Source: Ascarosepion bandense
Lineage: Eukaryota; Mollusca; Cephalopoda; Sepiida; Sepiidae
NCBI GenBank assembly: GCA_037127315.1
Contig: JBBBDQ010001611.1
Location: forward strand, 186,001-250,000
Direction of reading: 5' to 3'
Length of the DNA: 64,000 nt
Positions 47,061 to 58,761 of the stretch are shown piece by piece; position 1 is the first letter of the stretch; each line of letters starts with the position of its first letter. Under the pieces are notes generated by a model that was given only the letters and a program-made list of their open reading frames with translations, ran no database searches and was not told where the DNA came from. The position numbers and the translations under genes were made by a program.

Positions 47061-47700
47061 CTTTGAATAAAATGTCTTTGAATAGCCTTTGGGAGAAAGG
47101 CATTCTAATAATGAATAGTTAAGTATTTGGCAACGAATATCAATCAAAATCTGGTGAGAAATAGAATGTTCATATAAAAATCTGCCAAACAGCAAAAGAT
47201 GTAAGCAAGTTTCGTTGAAATATCGAATAAGTTGAAAGATATTTGACTTTTTCTTAGTCTTTCAATAATTAAATCTTCAAAATAACTAAAACAAATACAT
47301 CATCATAATATTTTGACAAGTCTAAACGAGAAGACATTTTCGAATCTTCTTATCTGAGGATCAAATATATAATTCTATTTGGAATTTTCAAAACAAAAGT
47401 TCTTTACTGTGCTTTCGTAAAATCCAATTCATTAAAGGGTAATGACGCATTAACATAGACACACATTGAAAAATATCCGATTTAAGAATAAATAAGAAAT
47501 ACTTAAAAGTCCTTTGGTAAAATAATCTTAATAAATGACAAAGGCTGGTGGCTAGTCAATGTTTAAGCAGAAATAAATAAATTGGCACAAATAATCATTA
47601 ACAATTTATTTGAAATATGAAATGAACTAAAACATACTTTTGTCATAAATAAGTAAAGATTAAACCCCTTCTTAACATTCCAAAGAGAATTCTTTATTGA
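47061..47700. other. Upstream flank of peptide gene copy 4, no gene
   Basis: Collinear with the other upstream flanks. Confidence 0.4.
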
Positions 47701-47762
47701 AAAGTACTAATCCTTTCAGAAGACAACAAAAGGAATTAAATTAAGTCACGTAGATATTCTGC

Positions 47763-47770
47763 TATAAAAA
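47763..47770 (+). promoter_or_regulatory. TATA box of peptide gene copy 4
   Basis: TATAAAAA, 31 bases upstream of the initiator-like TCACTTT. Confidence 0.65.
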
Positions 47771-47793
47771 TCGGGCTCTCTCACATCTAAGTC

Positions 47794-47858
47794 ACTTTCT
47801 TTGACAACGTTCAGCTGTTGAATCGTCAATTTGTGTTCCTACATCACAGCACCTCAAA
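47794..47858 (+). other. Non-coding first exon of peptide gene copy 4
   Basis: Same exon with a few substitutions (ACATCACAGCACCTCAAA end) before GTAAGT. The following intron is 770 bases. Start inferred. Confidence 0.55.
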
Positions 47859-48018
47859 GTAAGTCAATACAATTATTATTATCGCTATTTTTTTAAATTT
47901 ACATTTATGAACAATTTTATATTCAGACAGTTTTGATAAAATAGTAATCTGAATTTCGTGAAGGTTTAATTTTTCCAATGTCTTACCAATTAACGTTTAT
48001 GTCAAATCAAGGAATATC

Positions 48019-48041
48019 ATGTGTGTGTGTTTGTGTTTCTG

Positions 48042-48105
<64 letters not shown>
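48019..48105 (+). repeat. GT microsatellite in intron 1, gene copy 4
   Basis: The longest of the four, with a pure GT run of about 60 bases. Open frames over it are artefacts. Confidence 0.9.
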
Positions 48106-48106
<1 letters not shown>

Positions 48107-48127
48107 TATATTTAACGTCAGCTTTCC

Positions 48128-48345
48128 ACAATTCCATATATATGGAGAAATAGGTCATTCTTGTAATGCAATAGACAAATATTTGAATGGTAGATACGGA
48201 TCTGACAGGCTTCATCGTTTCGGTCAATGGGAGTCTTAAGAAATTTGCGCGTAAATAAATGACACTAACCTGATAAGAAATTGAACCTGGCTCTGCTTTC
48301 CCACCCTGAACGTTTATTGATTACAACAACTGCATGTCCAACATT
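48128..48345 (-). mobile_element. tRNA-derived SINE in intron 1, gene copy 4
   Basis: Same antisense SINE. A-box region about 48313-48335, B-box region about 48273-48291. Confidence 0.6.
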
Positions 48346-48634
48346 ACAGCACATGATAATTGAAGGTATATATTTAGATATTTACCGGATATGGCCGGAA
48401 AGGACAATTTACTTTTTTGACGTAAGCAGGTGCTAACAGATAATAAATGAAATCATTAATGCTTTCAATTTATAAGTCGCCCTACATATTACTAAAAGAT
48501 AATGTAAAATATTAGTTATTACCTATAAAGAACTTCAATATAACTACCTTAACTACTGCGAATGTGTGAGGGCCTGCAAAACTTTTTAAACCATTATTAT
48601 ATATTATTAATTTGAATGTTTTTTACAGATCATC

Positions 48635-49010
48635 ATGTCTGGAAAACTCATCTTTCTTTTGGCTCTCTGCGTCTTCACTGCCTTCGCAGGTACGAATAAT
48701 TAATATATTTTAAGTTATGCATTAATATTTTACATATTTTATCAGAACATTTTTAAAAAAATTTAACTGATCTGGAACTGCTTTGCCCAAAATATTCTTT
48801 TCAGTAATCTATGTAGAATATATATTGCAGTGAAAGAATATTTTTTAACTGAAACTGTTACATTGTTTATAAAACATTTGTTTCTTTTCAGTAAGCAACG
48901 TCATCGCAGAGGAACAGCAAGAAGCTTCTGGTGAAGATGTTCAAGTGACTGAGGAGACAGCCACAGAAGCTGCCGCCGATGCCGATGCTGAAGGCAGCAA
49001 TGAGTCATAG
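48635..49010 (+). CDS. Secreted acidic peptide, copy 4 (b-type), exons 48635-48689 and 48892-49010
   Basis: Acceptor TTTTACAG then ATCATC and the ATG, 55 coding bases, a 202-base phase-1 intron, and a 119-base last exon. The product is 57 residues and identical to copy 3. Signal peptide MSGKLIFLLALCVFTAFA. The mature part is likely from Glu25 and contains EEQQEASGED, VQVTEETATE and DADAEGSNES. It has no Cys, aromatic or basic residues, so it is not a disulfide-stabilised toxin. It is the shortest gene body of the four because of intron deletions. Confidence 0.8.
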
Positions 49011-49071
49011 ACAATTGAAATACTGGACATGATTACTTTTCATTTTGTTATTGTAACATTTCAATGTGCAA

Positions 49072-49077
49072 AATAAA
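49072..49077 (+). terminator. Polyadenylation signal, gene copy 4
   Basis: AATAAA, 62 bases after the stop. Confidence 0.7.
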
Positions 49078-49554
49078 AGTAGATTGTTGATTTGAATTTA
49101 AAGTTTTGTCCTTATTTCTATCACTGATTTTAACATATCAATTGATTTGTAAAACTTATTTCGACACCGACAGTGAATTTAGAGAAATATTGTTTCTGAA
49201 ATATACATTTCATTTGGACGGAAAAATGTGTGAGAATTGTATTTGTGTTCATTCTCATTTCATTTTTTTTTTTGTTATGTTGGGCCTCTAATTTATTGGT
49301 GTCAATAAAACATCTGTGATTCATGTAAAATTGTCAGTCCTTTCTCAAATGGTCTATATTTCGTGGACTTTAACAAATATATTATTAAACTGTGTGGCCA
49401 GATTAATCGCAATCAACGCATAAAAATATTTGATGATATATCTCTAAAGATAAATTATTCAAGAACATCAAAAATTAATCGCTTGAAACTAAATAAGTCT
49501 TTATACATCTTTATTTAGTTGTAACACTGTAAGTAATTCTATTTGCACAAACGT

Positions 49555-49713
49555 TAACCGGATATAGATGGACACTGGATTCGAACCCAGGGACAGGTAT
49601 TTGGAAAAAACATATGCGTGCGTATATTTTCGTTCCACAAAAGATCAACCTTTTCTTCTTTTCTTAGGAGGGGCTGAGAAAGAGATAGAGAAAAAGAGAG
49701 AATGAGAGAAAGA

Positions 49714-49761
<48 letters not shown>

Positions 49762-49810
49762 AAAAGAAAGAAAGAGAAAGTGAGAGCAGGAACGGAATAG
49801 ACACCGGGGT
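49555..49810 (-). repeat. GA-rich array with B-box-like remnant
   Basis: GA/GAAA runs at 49675-49772. Minus strand CTGGGTTCGAATCCAG at about 49573-49588. Counterpart of 21490-21780. Ser/Leu-rich open frames here are artefacts. Confidence 0.55.
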
Positions 49811-50380
49811 GGCCGAGAGTAGAGAGTCCGAACACAGAGTGTTTCCGAGGAATCACTGTTAATATGAGATTTTTTTCTCATGTTGACAAAAGAAAGTCTT
49901 CACCTGATTCTCCACTAATTTTGCTTTTCTCTCTTTGCACAATACTTTCAGTTCATTTGGAATCTATGTACTGATGAAGATAGCTCGTGACACCTGTTAA
50001 CTGTGTGGAATTTAGTTTTCTCTAATGTTAGTTGTCTTAAATGAAATATGAAAATGAGCCATTGATTCCCATTAGTTTCCATAAATTCGTATGTTATGTT
50101 AATGATTGTTTTAGTGTTGTTTCTATATGTCCATTCGATAAATAATAAAAAGTGAATTCAGAACAAGATAAAGTACCATTATTATTATTAATGGAGTGCT
50201 TCAAAAGAGAGTAAACATATTCAAAGTCCACTATAGGCGTTAATATATCCATGATATCATAACACATTAATGAGATGGAAGAAAGGATGAAAATATACAA
50301 AATAATCTAATTTCAAAATCTTTCAAACATTGAAGCATTTTATACACAACACTGAAATAAAATGATGCACAATTCACTCA
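49811..50380. other. No gene; spacer
   Basis: Up to about 50215 it matches 21781-22140. The remainder to 50380 is specific to this unit. Nothing recognised. Confidence 0.4.
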
Positions 50381-50430
50381 AACACACACACACACATATT
50401 CACAAACAAACACACACACACACACACAAA

Positions 50431-50475
<45 letters not shown>
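50381..50475. repeat. CA and TA compound microsatellite
   Basis: CA runs at 50381-50428 followed by a TA run at 50432-50474. Confidence 0.9.
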
Positions 50476-50479
<4 letters not shown>

Positions 50480-50679
50480 TTGCTCTAGCCTTGTATATAC
50501 AGGTTGCAATGAGGAAATTGTTTCTATTTATATTTTCAATTTCATGCATGCACATTGATTTCGATGAATTCACAGTGTAGTACGGTCAGTTGGGCTCCGT
50601 TTTATGGGAAAAAAGCACCATGACACAATCCTTTCACTAGAAATTCGGAAATAGCATAATGTACTGATTGGCATTCGAG

Positions 50680-50835
50680 CCGGAAAATTCAATACAATAT
50701 TTCCGAGAGGGTCTCAATATGAGAACAGATCAGTTTATTTATATGTGTAGAATAGTGATTATGAATGTAATATAAAACTCACTCTGATCAATCTGATGAG
50801 AAAAGAATTTCTGAATTTCTTGGTAAAGTCATATT
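50680..50835 (+). mobile_element. Mariner-associated fragment
   Basis: Matches 26113-26270 and 52873-53030 (AATATTTCCGAGAGGGTCTC onward), the part upstream of the SAPCHTS motif. It is truncated near 50830 and non-coding. Confidence 0.4.
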
Positions 50836-50934
50836 ATTGTCAGATTTGCTCAATATACAGTTCTGAGTATCGGACACGGGTAACATTCATGGAAAAAAAC
50901 AAACAAAAAGACTACATTTCTGTTCTAGCAAATC

Positions 50935-51265
50935 ATCTAATATGTGTGATAAATACCTTGGAAGAGTTCTAGCAGGGAATGAAAGATGCTACACCAAAAT
51001 ATGAAGGCGCATTGAAGTCTCTAAATTAAGTAAATTATAAAGAATCGGGAAATATCGTTAGAAACAAAGGAAAAATTTCTAGACTGTTATGTAATATCGG
51101 TCGCTATGAATGGCAGTGTACACTTGAATATCTGATCACAGATGAAATAGAAAATTCAGGAAAAAGAAATCTGGTTCTACAGAGAATCACATCGTGTGAA
51201 AATAGGAGCAGCATAAAAAAAACCAATGTAGAGTATCAATTTACATGTCCGTTCAGAGATGGTAT
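50935..51265 (+). mobile_element. LINE-C (RTE-like) internal fragment
   Basis: Counterpart of 22230-22560, with stops and frameshifts. Confidence 0.5.
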
Positions 51266-52329
51266 CTCGGATACTAATAATAAACCCACTACATATATTG
51301 GCTTTACTACAACCCCGCTCTTTCGGAAACTTGTTGTCTTCTTTACGAGCAGAATTAAATTAATCAACATTTCTAAGAAAAACATAACAATGTAGTTAAT
51401 ATTAGACATATTTTAGCCGATAACACAATAATTCTCACTCATACGCACAGTAAAATGTAACCTTCAGATAATGGAGGCCATATAAATTAAATCAAATTAA
51501 AAAAATCACATTTCAATCTGGTCAGATCACATTACCTTTCATTTAGACATATAGTTCTATTAACGTTGTCTTTGTGTTAACGACCCTGTAACTTCTCGGA
51601 AGTTGGCTTACAACCAGCCTCATGAAAAAAGTATTCAAATGTTGGCCAAATTTTGACTGTATTTTTACCTAAAATGAAAAACAATTACTTTGTATAAAAC
51701 GGCACATGATTAAACATAATAGACATTCATTTTCTGTTATGTTTATTAGCATATATATATGATAATAATATAAGGACATATATATGCTATATATATATAT
51801 ATATAGTGGGTGATTGCGCACACAAATACACATAAACACATGCTTTTATATATAAGTTTTATTTTAAAGTAATAAATAAAATTATTGTTTGTAAATTCAG
51901 AGTAATTTCCCTTGATTTTTTTCAAGTAGCAGGGAAATATTTGTGTACTATATAATTGTCAATCAAAGCCTAAAAGTTTCATAGTTGAATATAGAGGGAG
52001 TCTTTTAGCAATTTGAAAGGCATGTTGACCAATGTATATGATTGTTTTTCTCATCTTGGTTCATTGATTGTATTTCATATTTCTTTCTTTTCATTATAAT
52101 TTGATTTCTGCTATTTTCTCACAACCTACCAAGTCTGCAGAAAGACATAAGTCAGTTAGTGGTGTGTTGTTATGGCTACATTTCATTTGTTTTTTATCAC
52201 CCATATGGTTCTTATTATATCATATTTCATTATAATTCGATTTCTGCTATGGTCGCACTAACGACCAAGTCTGTATGGAGACAGTATGCAGGTGGTTTTG
52301 TGTTGTTATGGCTCCATTTCATATATTTA
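51266..52329. other. No gene; spacer with reduced AT array
   Basis: Collinear with 22600-23795. The AT array is short and interrupted (51751-51805), and the minisatellite expansion of unit 1 is absent. Confidence 0.5.
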
Positions 52330-52872
52330 ATATCGCCCTAACATCTCTCGAGTTACATAGACAAAGTCTCCTTAGTTTGTGGACTGTATTGTACAAGATA
52401 ATTTTTGTATATCTCTTAAGCTGGGGTTTCAATGGATTCTTTCAATGTATTTCTTGTTGCATTCTTTATCATTTCAAGTGCTTCCACACTCACTGTTACG
52501 ATACTTGTTTTCAATTTCTACATTTTTCTCTTTCAATTTCAAGGTTTCTATATATTTTGTATCTTACAATCCGCTCAACAATCCATATCATTTACTAAAT
52601 AATATAGCCAAAAGTTAGGAATTTTATTTATTCCTGGAAATGTTCAATTGTGTACTTTTTCAGTTTACATTTAAATCCATATTGTTTTCCTAGAACTGGA
52701 TGACATCTTAGATTTTTGTAGACCGACGGTCATTTCAATTTTTGTTTCACCTATTTCCCTGTAAAATTTCTTTGCATCGGTTTGAAAAATCTTGTTTTGT
52801 CTGTAGAGTCTTGGTCTTTTCTCATAGCCTTCAGTTCTATTGTCTGATTTATCTTTTCCTTAGTTGATAGGA
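52330..52872 (-). mobile_element. LINE-A (R2-like) remnant with large internal deletion
   Basis: C-terminal part (52330-52595) joined directly to 5' sequence equivalent to 25850-26110. The RT core present in unit 1 is gone. Confidence 0.55.
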
Positions 52873-53245
52873 TTCAATACAAATATTTCCGAGGGGGCAT
52901 CAATATGAGAACAGCTCAGTTTATTTATATGTGTAGAATTGTGATTAAGAAGGGATGTAAAACTCACTCTGATCCATCTGATGAGAAAAGAACTTGTGAA
53001 TTTCCTGGTGAAGGCCTTGGACTGAACTCGAAAGACTACATCAAGTGATTTAAGTTGGTAGTGTTAGTCTGTGTCGAGACAATGTCTGATGAAAAACTGT
53101 ATGTCTGGCAACAGCTTTCTGCACCATGCCACACAAGCAGTTGAATCAAGTCATGTTGAGTGAGAGACCAACAAAAATCATTGGTACAACAAAGATGATC
53201 TGAAGGCAAGAATTACGGCAGCAATCACCAACTTAAAAATGGATA
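52873..53245 (+). mobile_element. Mariner-like transposase 3' remnant
   Basis: Counterpart of 26113-26512, including a decayed APCHTS motif near 53125 and LKARITAAITN near 53205. Confidence 0.5.
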
Positions 53246-53692
53246 AAAAAACTTAAATTACTTAAATATTATTTTTCTTTAGTTGATAGGACATCTTTTT
53301 CATTTCTGATATTGTGCTTTTTTCGACATTTCTGCCTTTTCTAATTCATCGATTACTGATAATTGACTTCTAATTGTTCAATTTCTTTTTCTATTTCTCT
53401 TTCCAATTTGTATCTTCATGTCTGCGAGATTGACTTGTTTTTTATTTGGTGTTCAATATTTTGTTGCTGCTATTGCTGATGCATAAAATGCTTCATTGCG
53501 ATTTATGTGAGTGTCTTCTTCATTTAAAATTAATTTGAGTGCTGCATCGTAGAGCTTAATAATTTCGAGGTTATTAATTGTTGGTTGTAATTTTGGGAGT
53601 TGTTCTCGTTCCTCCATTGCAATATTTTGTATCTGACTTATATGGCTCTTGATCTCTTCCTTGGCTTCTTGTATACTGTTCTTGTTTTCCAT
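53246..53692 (-). mobile_element. LINE-A (R2-like) N-terminal part
   Basis: The open minus-strand frame 53453-53692 (MENKNSIQEAKEEIKSHISQ, then MEEREQLPKLQPTINN and INRNEAFYASAIAATKY) resembles the region before the RT in R2-like LINEs. The frame is longer here than at 26513-26972. Confidence 0.4.
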
Positions 53693-54610
53693 AAATTAAT
53701 TTTGTAAACGTAAGTGGTGTGCATATTTTTGCACAATTAGCTACCTATATGTCACCCACAGGGCAAAACTAGATCTAGAAGTGAAAGAGGCATATTCACT
53801 GGCTATGACAAAACAAGTGCGGCCTTTATGATTTATTTCTTACAAAGTAAAATAATAAAGAAACCAGATACGTCGATTTACAGTTTCCGTTGAGCAAGTG
53901 GAGAATCCCGAAGAAAAGAACATTAACTACGAGGAACACGAACTAGTATGGCCAAATTATGAGATAGGGCTTATAAATAAATAAATAAAAACGTTCAAAT
54001 CCACAATTAAAGAAAGGTATTATACCAGATGATATAGGCGATGAAAAATCAGACGCAGACCTTATGTTAATATCTGAATACTTGGCCGGCCGGCTGGCTC
54101 GATGGCTGATCCGAAGTTCCGCAAGCCAATATTGATGATGACCGTAACCTGAGTCAGGACTGATACTGTCGAAAACGGCACCAATTATGACGACGCTTTC
54201 GGTTCGCTACTTGTGATGATGTCCACGTCACAGCAGCTGGTCCCGAAGACGTCTAATACGACAGGGAACTTCCCTGCCACAGTTGTGTTTTTTTTATGTT
54301 AGGAAAGTCACGTTGAAAACGAGGTAACCTTTTCTCTACCACCTTAAACCAGAACGGACACACGTGTACACTTGTTTTGGTAAAATAAAACATGACACGA
54401 AAAAAAAAATAAATGAGTTCAAAGACACCTGGATAAGTTGCGGAAAAGTCTATAAATAAAAAAATATTAATTAGCAACAAAAGCAGAATTTACAACCGAC
54501 GCATTCAATTGTCACAACGTAGCGAAAGTTTTAGTTTAAAACAATCAGAGCTTTAGATTTCCTCAATAACTTTTAAAACAAAAAGTTCTTTCAGGGCTCT
54601 TTATCGAAGT
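53693..54610. other. No recognised gene; GC-richer block
   Basis: Counterpart of 26973-27905, including the GGCCGGCCGGCTGGC cluster near 54084. Confidence 0.35.
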
Positions 54611-55414
54611 TTGTAAACAGTAATCAATTCTTCGTTTTAAAACTTTCAAAAGTAGAATATAAATCTGTAACATATAATTTTTTAAAATTAGCCAATTTAA
54701 TGTTGAATTAATCTGATTTACACAAGTATTATTTCTTTATAGCATAAAACTGAGAATAAAATTATTTCTTATAGACAGTGTTGTACATCCTGGCCATTCC
54801 CTTGTATTTGACAGATTGATGACAGCTCGACAGTTGTGGAGAATGATAAGTGTATGGCGACTGGAAATTATAAAATTGTCAAAATTATTTCCCGTAAGAA
54901 ACCGTGAAACACATGACTTTTTCATGGACACACAGAAATTACCACACGCAAAAAAAAACTTCAAATACTTAAAAATATAAAAGTTATTGTAAAAATGCGA
55001 TGGCTCGATGAATTGTATTAAACTTTCCAATTTTCGATTAGTAAATATAGTCTTTAATTAATAACGTAACAGCCCAACATCTAAGAGTTGTTGAAATTAT
55101 TTGAAAATATTTTTTGAAACTTTATATATTATAACAATTTCAGCAATTATAACAATTCTTTTAAAATTGCATTAATAACCGAATTTCTATTTTTTAGTCT
55201 ATAATGTCTGAAATATATATTGTTTATTAAAGCAAAAAGAGGCTTAACTAATTGAATAATGTCATAGTTTTATTGCATATTTTGTCAGATGGGTGAACAA
55301 AATGGTGGGAAAAAATAATTGATTATTTACATTCTTCTGTATTTTTGCGTTCAACTAATTAAAACAATATTGGCTACAAAATTTAATTTACTCAAAACAG
55401 GAATGATTTTTTTT

Positions 55415-55535
55415 ACAGAGGAGTGCTGGGAATACTATAGATATTCCTTTTTTTAAGAAAAAAGAACATGAAGACAACATTTATACATAATCGCAGTTAG
55501 AGATTAAATTTAGATATGAGAAAGTAGGATTTTAT
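55415..55535 (+). mobile_element. LINE-C (RTE-like) 3' fragment, truncated
   Basis: Starts at ACAGAGGAGTGCTGGGAATA and ends after GAGAAAGTAGGA. Confidence 0.5.
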
Positions 55536-55568
55536 ATTCTGCTTTGCATTCCTTTGCCTGAATTTTAT

Positions 55569-56320
55569 ATTGACATATGTTTACTTTATAATTATTTCAT
55601 TTCCAAGAAGGACGCACTGCAACTGGTGCGCAAGGGGTTACATAAGAGGAGAGTGTTAAGAAAGAGAAACAATTACATGATATTTCAGAGAATGAGTAAG
55701 AGAAATATGAGAATAATTGTGTGAAGAGATCTGCATGAGAGTATTGTTGCTTAGCAAAGTTTTATGTCAATACATGATAAAATCTTCGCAGATGGTGGAT
55801 GTTTGCCTTTGTCTTACATTGACATATGTTTACTTTATAATTATTTCATTTACATGAACCACGCACTGCAACTGGTGCGCAAGGGGTTACATAAGAGGAG
55901 AGTGTGAAGAAAGAGAAACAATTATGTGATATGTGAGAGAACGAGTAAGAGAATTATGAGAATACTGGTGTGAAGAGAACTGCATGAGAGTAGAGTTGAA
56001 AGGGAAAAGAACGTGATACAAGTGTTGTCAGGTAAAGGAGTTGAGAGATGGCAATTAACGATGCATCCAAATTCTTAAAGAATGTCACGGAAACATGTAT
56101 ACGGAAAGGAAATTCACAGGCAGGAAATGGCAGGAAAAGCTTCATTTAGAGTAGAAGTTGCAAATGTATTTTATTGGTTTCACTGTAAAAGTGTGGGACC
56201 TAGTTGCTAGTCTAGTAGCTCATGTAAATTTACGCAGAGTTGGCATCAGGGAGCTAATCTAATCTGAGCAGAAACCGTGAAAGTATTTGGAGAAGAGACG
56301 TCGTTGAGAAAGTAACTATC
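55569..56320 (-). mobile_element. Divergent LINE-B-like 3' end with duplicated tail
   Basis: 56100-56310 aligns with the 3' coding end of LINE-B1 (12740-12935) but is clearly more diverged. The 3' untranslated part, about 172 bases, is present twice, at 55569-55742 and 55818-55990. No RT. Confidence 0.55.
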
Positions 56321-56640
56321 ATCGATTATTTTTACAGTGAGTTTTTCTACGTGTATCTCTTTTAAATTATTGTCAGCTAAGCCTTGCATTTTAGTTCATT
56401 TGAAGTCATTATTTCTTTTCCGCTACTCAGAATATAGTATTTATTCTTTTTTTCATAATCGTTTAATCACAAGCAAAGCAGTGAATCATTTGTATATTTA
56501 TTTATTCCATTTTATTCATGACCCATTTTAACACATTTTGACAAGTGATTCTAAGTTTATATAAGAACAGGATTTTCCGTGTCAAAATCATTCTTCAGTC
56601 AAATGTTTTCCTAAATTATCCCCCTTAGACCAGTGGAGAC

Positions 56641-56641
56641 G

Positions 56642-56703
<62 letters not shown>
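56641..56703 (+). repeat. CT/CTAT microsatellite
   Basis: Counterpart of 29024-29068, longer and interrupted by CTAT units. Confidence 0.9.
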
Positions 56704-56707
<4 letters not shown>

Positions 56708-56897
56708 CCCCGACGATTGAATATCGTTAAAACACTAGAATTCCTTTAAATTCTTAAGTAGTCACATAAAAGTCTTGAAAAACTCTTTGCACAGGAACTG
56801 GAAGTGTTCCTTATTTTTATTTATTTTTATTTTTTTAACATGCTTGTGTTTGTGGCCGGAACACTTTTGTGCACGAATAGTGATTTTTTTTTTTTAG

Positions 56898-57054
56898 CAA
56901 AGACACCAGCCACTTCATCTTTCATCATCGGACAGTCCTGAAGGGTCTGGACACCGCTCTTTGGTTCAAAAATTCACAACGTGGCGAATGGCGGTGGTCA
57001 CTTCAGCACACCAGAGAAACAAGACATAGAAAGCAGCAGCCGGGCTGGTGTCAC
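56898..57054 (+). pseudogene. Orphan exon, counterpart of 29245-29401
   Basis: It has a polypyrimidine acceptor (TTTTTTTTTAG) and the donor CAC/GTAAGA. All 157 bases are open in the same frame, with DTSHFIFHHRTVLKGLDTAL and the shared GEWRWSLQHT. Six substitutions from the unit-1 copy, five of them altering amino acids. The promoter and first exon proposed in unit 1 are deleted here, so if the gene is real this copy is probably not expressed. Confidence 0.3.
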
Positions 57055-57114
57055 GTAAGAATTACTTGTAAGTAGGAAATCATTAATGTGGAGGAATGTA
57101 TCATTAACCTATTG

Positions 57115-57302
57115 CTCTAACCAACTGAGTGTTGTAACCGGCGGATGTGATACACTTCAGCGATCATATCTCATTTTGATTAACGATTGCCAAAAGATAT
57201 TTAAACGTAGATGAATGTAACACACCCGACCAGAATTTGAACTCAGCTCTGATTTCTAACTTGAGCTTTTATCCATTACACCACCAGCACATCCAAACTT
57301 GG
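57115..57302 (-). mobile_element. tRNA-derived SINE
   Basis: Counterpart of 29460-29645. A-box region about 57270-57290, B-box region about 57233-57248 on the minus strand. Confidence 0.6.
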
Positions 57303-58440
57303 CACATATCTATGTATTATTCAGGCTCAACTTTGATAATTCCGGCGCCCAAACGAGAAGCAGAGTTTCAACGGAATCTGACTGAAAACACACACTCAAT
57401 ATCAAAATAAAACTACCATTATCTTATTCTTTTGCAACCAAATTCCCTAAAATAAACACAAAGTACAAGGCTCTTAAAAAGTGATTCGCTATGTATAACA
57501 CTAAATCAATGAAAATACATAGGTATCCATCAAAAAACTTTCGAAATATCTACTCACTCAAATTTGCAAATAATGCAATACTTCTAAACTTCTGTACAGT
57601 TACAAAAACAAATTATATAGTTCCTGAATTACTGTGTCGCGTTTGTGATGTCATCTCCAGTATCAAAATCATGAAAGAACAGTAAATTCTTGGACTGATT
57701 ACTCATACACCACACTATATCGTAGATTGATATGTCACCTGTCAAAGTTTAGCGCAATTCATTCATATATTGTTCTTCAAAACGCAAACAACCAAATTAC
57801 ACCTTTTATCATGACAATTGTTCGTAGGCAGCAGCAAATAAAGAGTGGAATAAATCGAAACAATTATTACAGAAAAGACACAAGCTGCATTGAATATCTT
57901 ATACATTGGAAACACTATTTTGTTTATAATCTTTCAGTAGAGTAAAGATATCTGAATCCATTTATCACATGACATCATATATAACGTTCGTATATTTGAA
58001 CTGAATTCAATTGTAGCGTTCAAATAGTTCCAACTACACACAAGTAAAATATTGCCTGTCATACGAAAAATATTCATTTCATTCTGATTACAGAGACCAT
58101 GAAAAATACACGAACAAATTCAAAAAACTAACATCAACGTTGCAAGTTTCAATCACAATTTTTAAATAGATTTGTTTATGATAGAATTTAACTAAACGTA
58201 ACACAGATGTATTCCACTTTGACTTGCATCAAGAAAGTCATGAGAAGAGATGGATACATGTTCTTCTTATGAAGAATCTCAGCATTTTATTTTCTGGGTG
58301 AATTAATGATGTAGGTAAATAGTTAAATACATTTCTTGAAATCAACATTTTTAAATCAAACTATGACTAATTTGAAGTATATTTTATTATCTATCATGAC
58401 AATATACACGATGAAATGTGGCCACGTTCGATGTTTTTGT
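57303..58440. other. No gene; conserved spacer
   Basis: Collinear with 29646-30780. Nothing recognised. Confidence 0.45.
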
Positions 58441-58449
58441 TGCCTGTGC

Positions 58450-58508
58450 CTATGGTGACTGGTTTTCTGTTTCATCAAATGGAATGTCAGTAGCTGATTC
58501 CTCTTCAG
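58450..58508 (-). CDS. Exon-like acidic C-terminal segment, counterpart of 30793-30851
   Basis: Frame and stop are kept: EEESATDIPFDETENQSP. All four differences from unit 1 within EEES...SP alter amino acids, so there is no sign of purifying selection. Confidence 0.25.
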
Positions 58509-58679
58509 CTTTGTGATATTGATAAAAAAAATATACTTGTATTTAACGTTTACTCAATGTTGCAGGCAGCGAACTATCCCTTTCTTTACATTGTATAGGT
58601 GGTGGGTGTTGAAGTTGAGGAATTGTCCGTTGAAAGTTGGCTTGCCGTATACGGATAACCCCAAACAGAGAAGGACTTA

Positions 58680-58761
58680 ACTAATTACATTGGGCGCCAT
58701 TTTATGTAACTGTGGAAAGAAATATAAAGAGACACAGGCCACCCACTTAAAGTAAGACTAC
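58680..58761 (+). mobile_element. GIY-YIG retroelement remnant, truncated
   Basis: Counterpart of 31015-31095, cut after the GHPLK region by the following LINE tail. Confidence 0.35.

Larger units (their letters stand above)
54611..56488. other. 1.9-kb segment specific to unit 2
   Basis: Both flanks match unit 1 (break after TTTATCGAAG at 54610; resumption at TATTTATTTATTCC near 56490), where only about 50 different bases lie between. The inserted material is a copy of an inter-element block (54611-55414, like 34960-35750), the start of a LINE-C 3' end, and a LINE-B-like tail. Confidence 0.55.
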
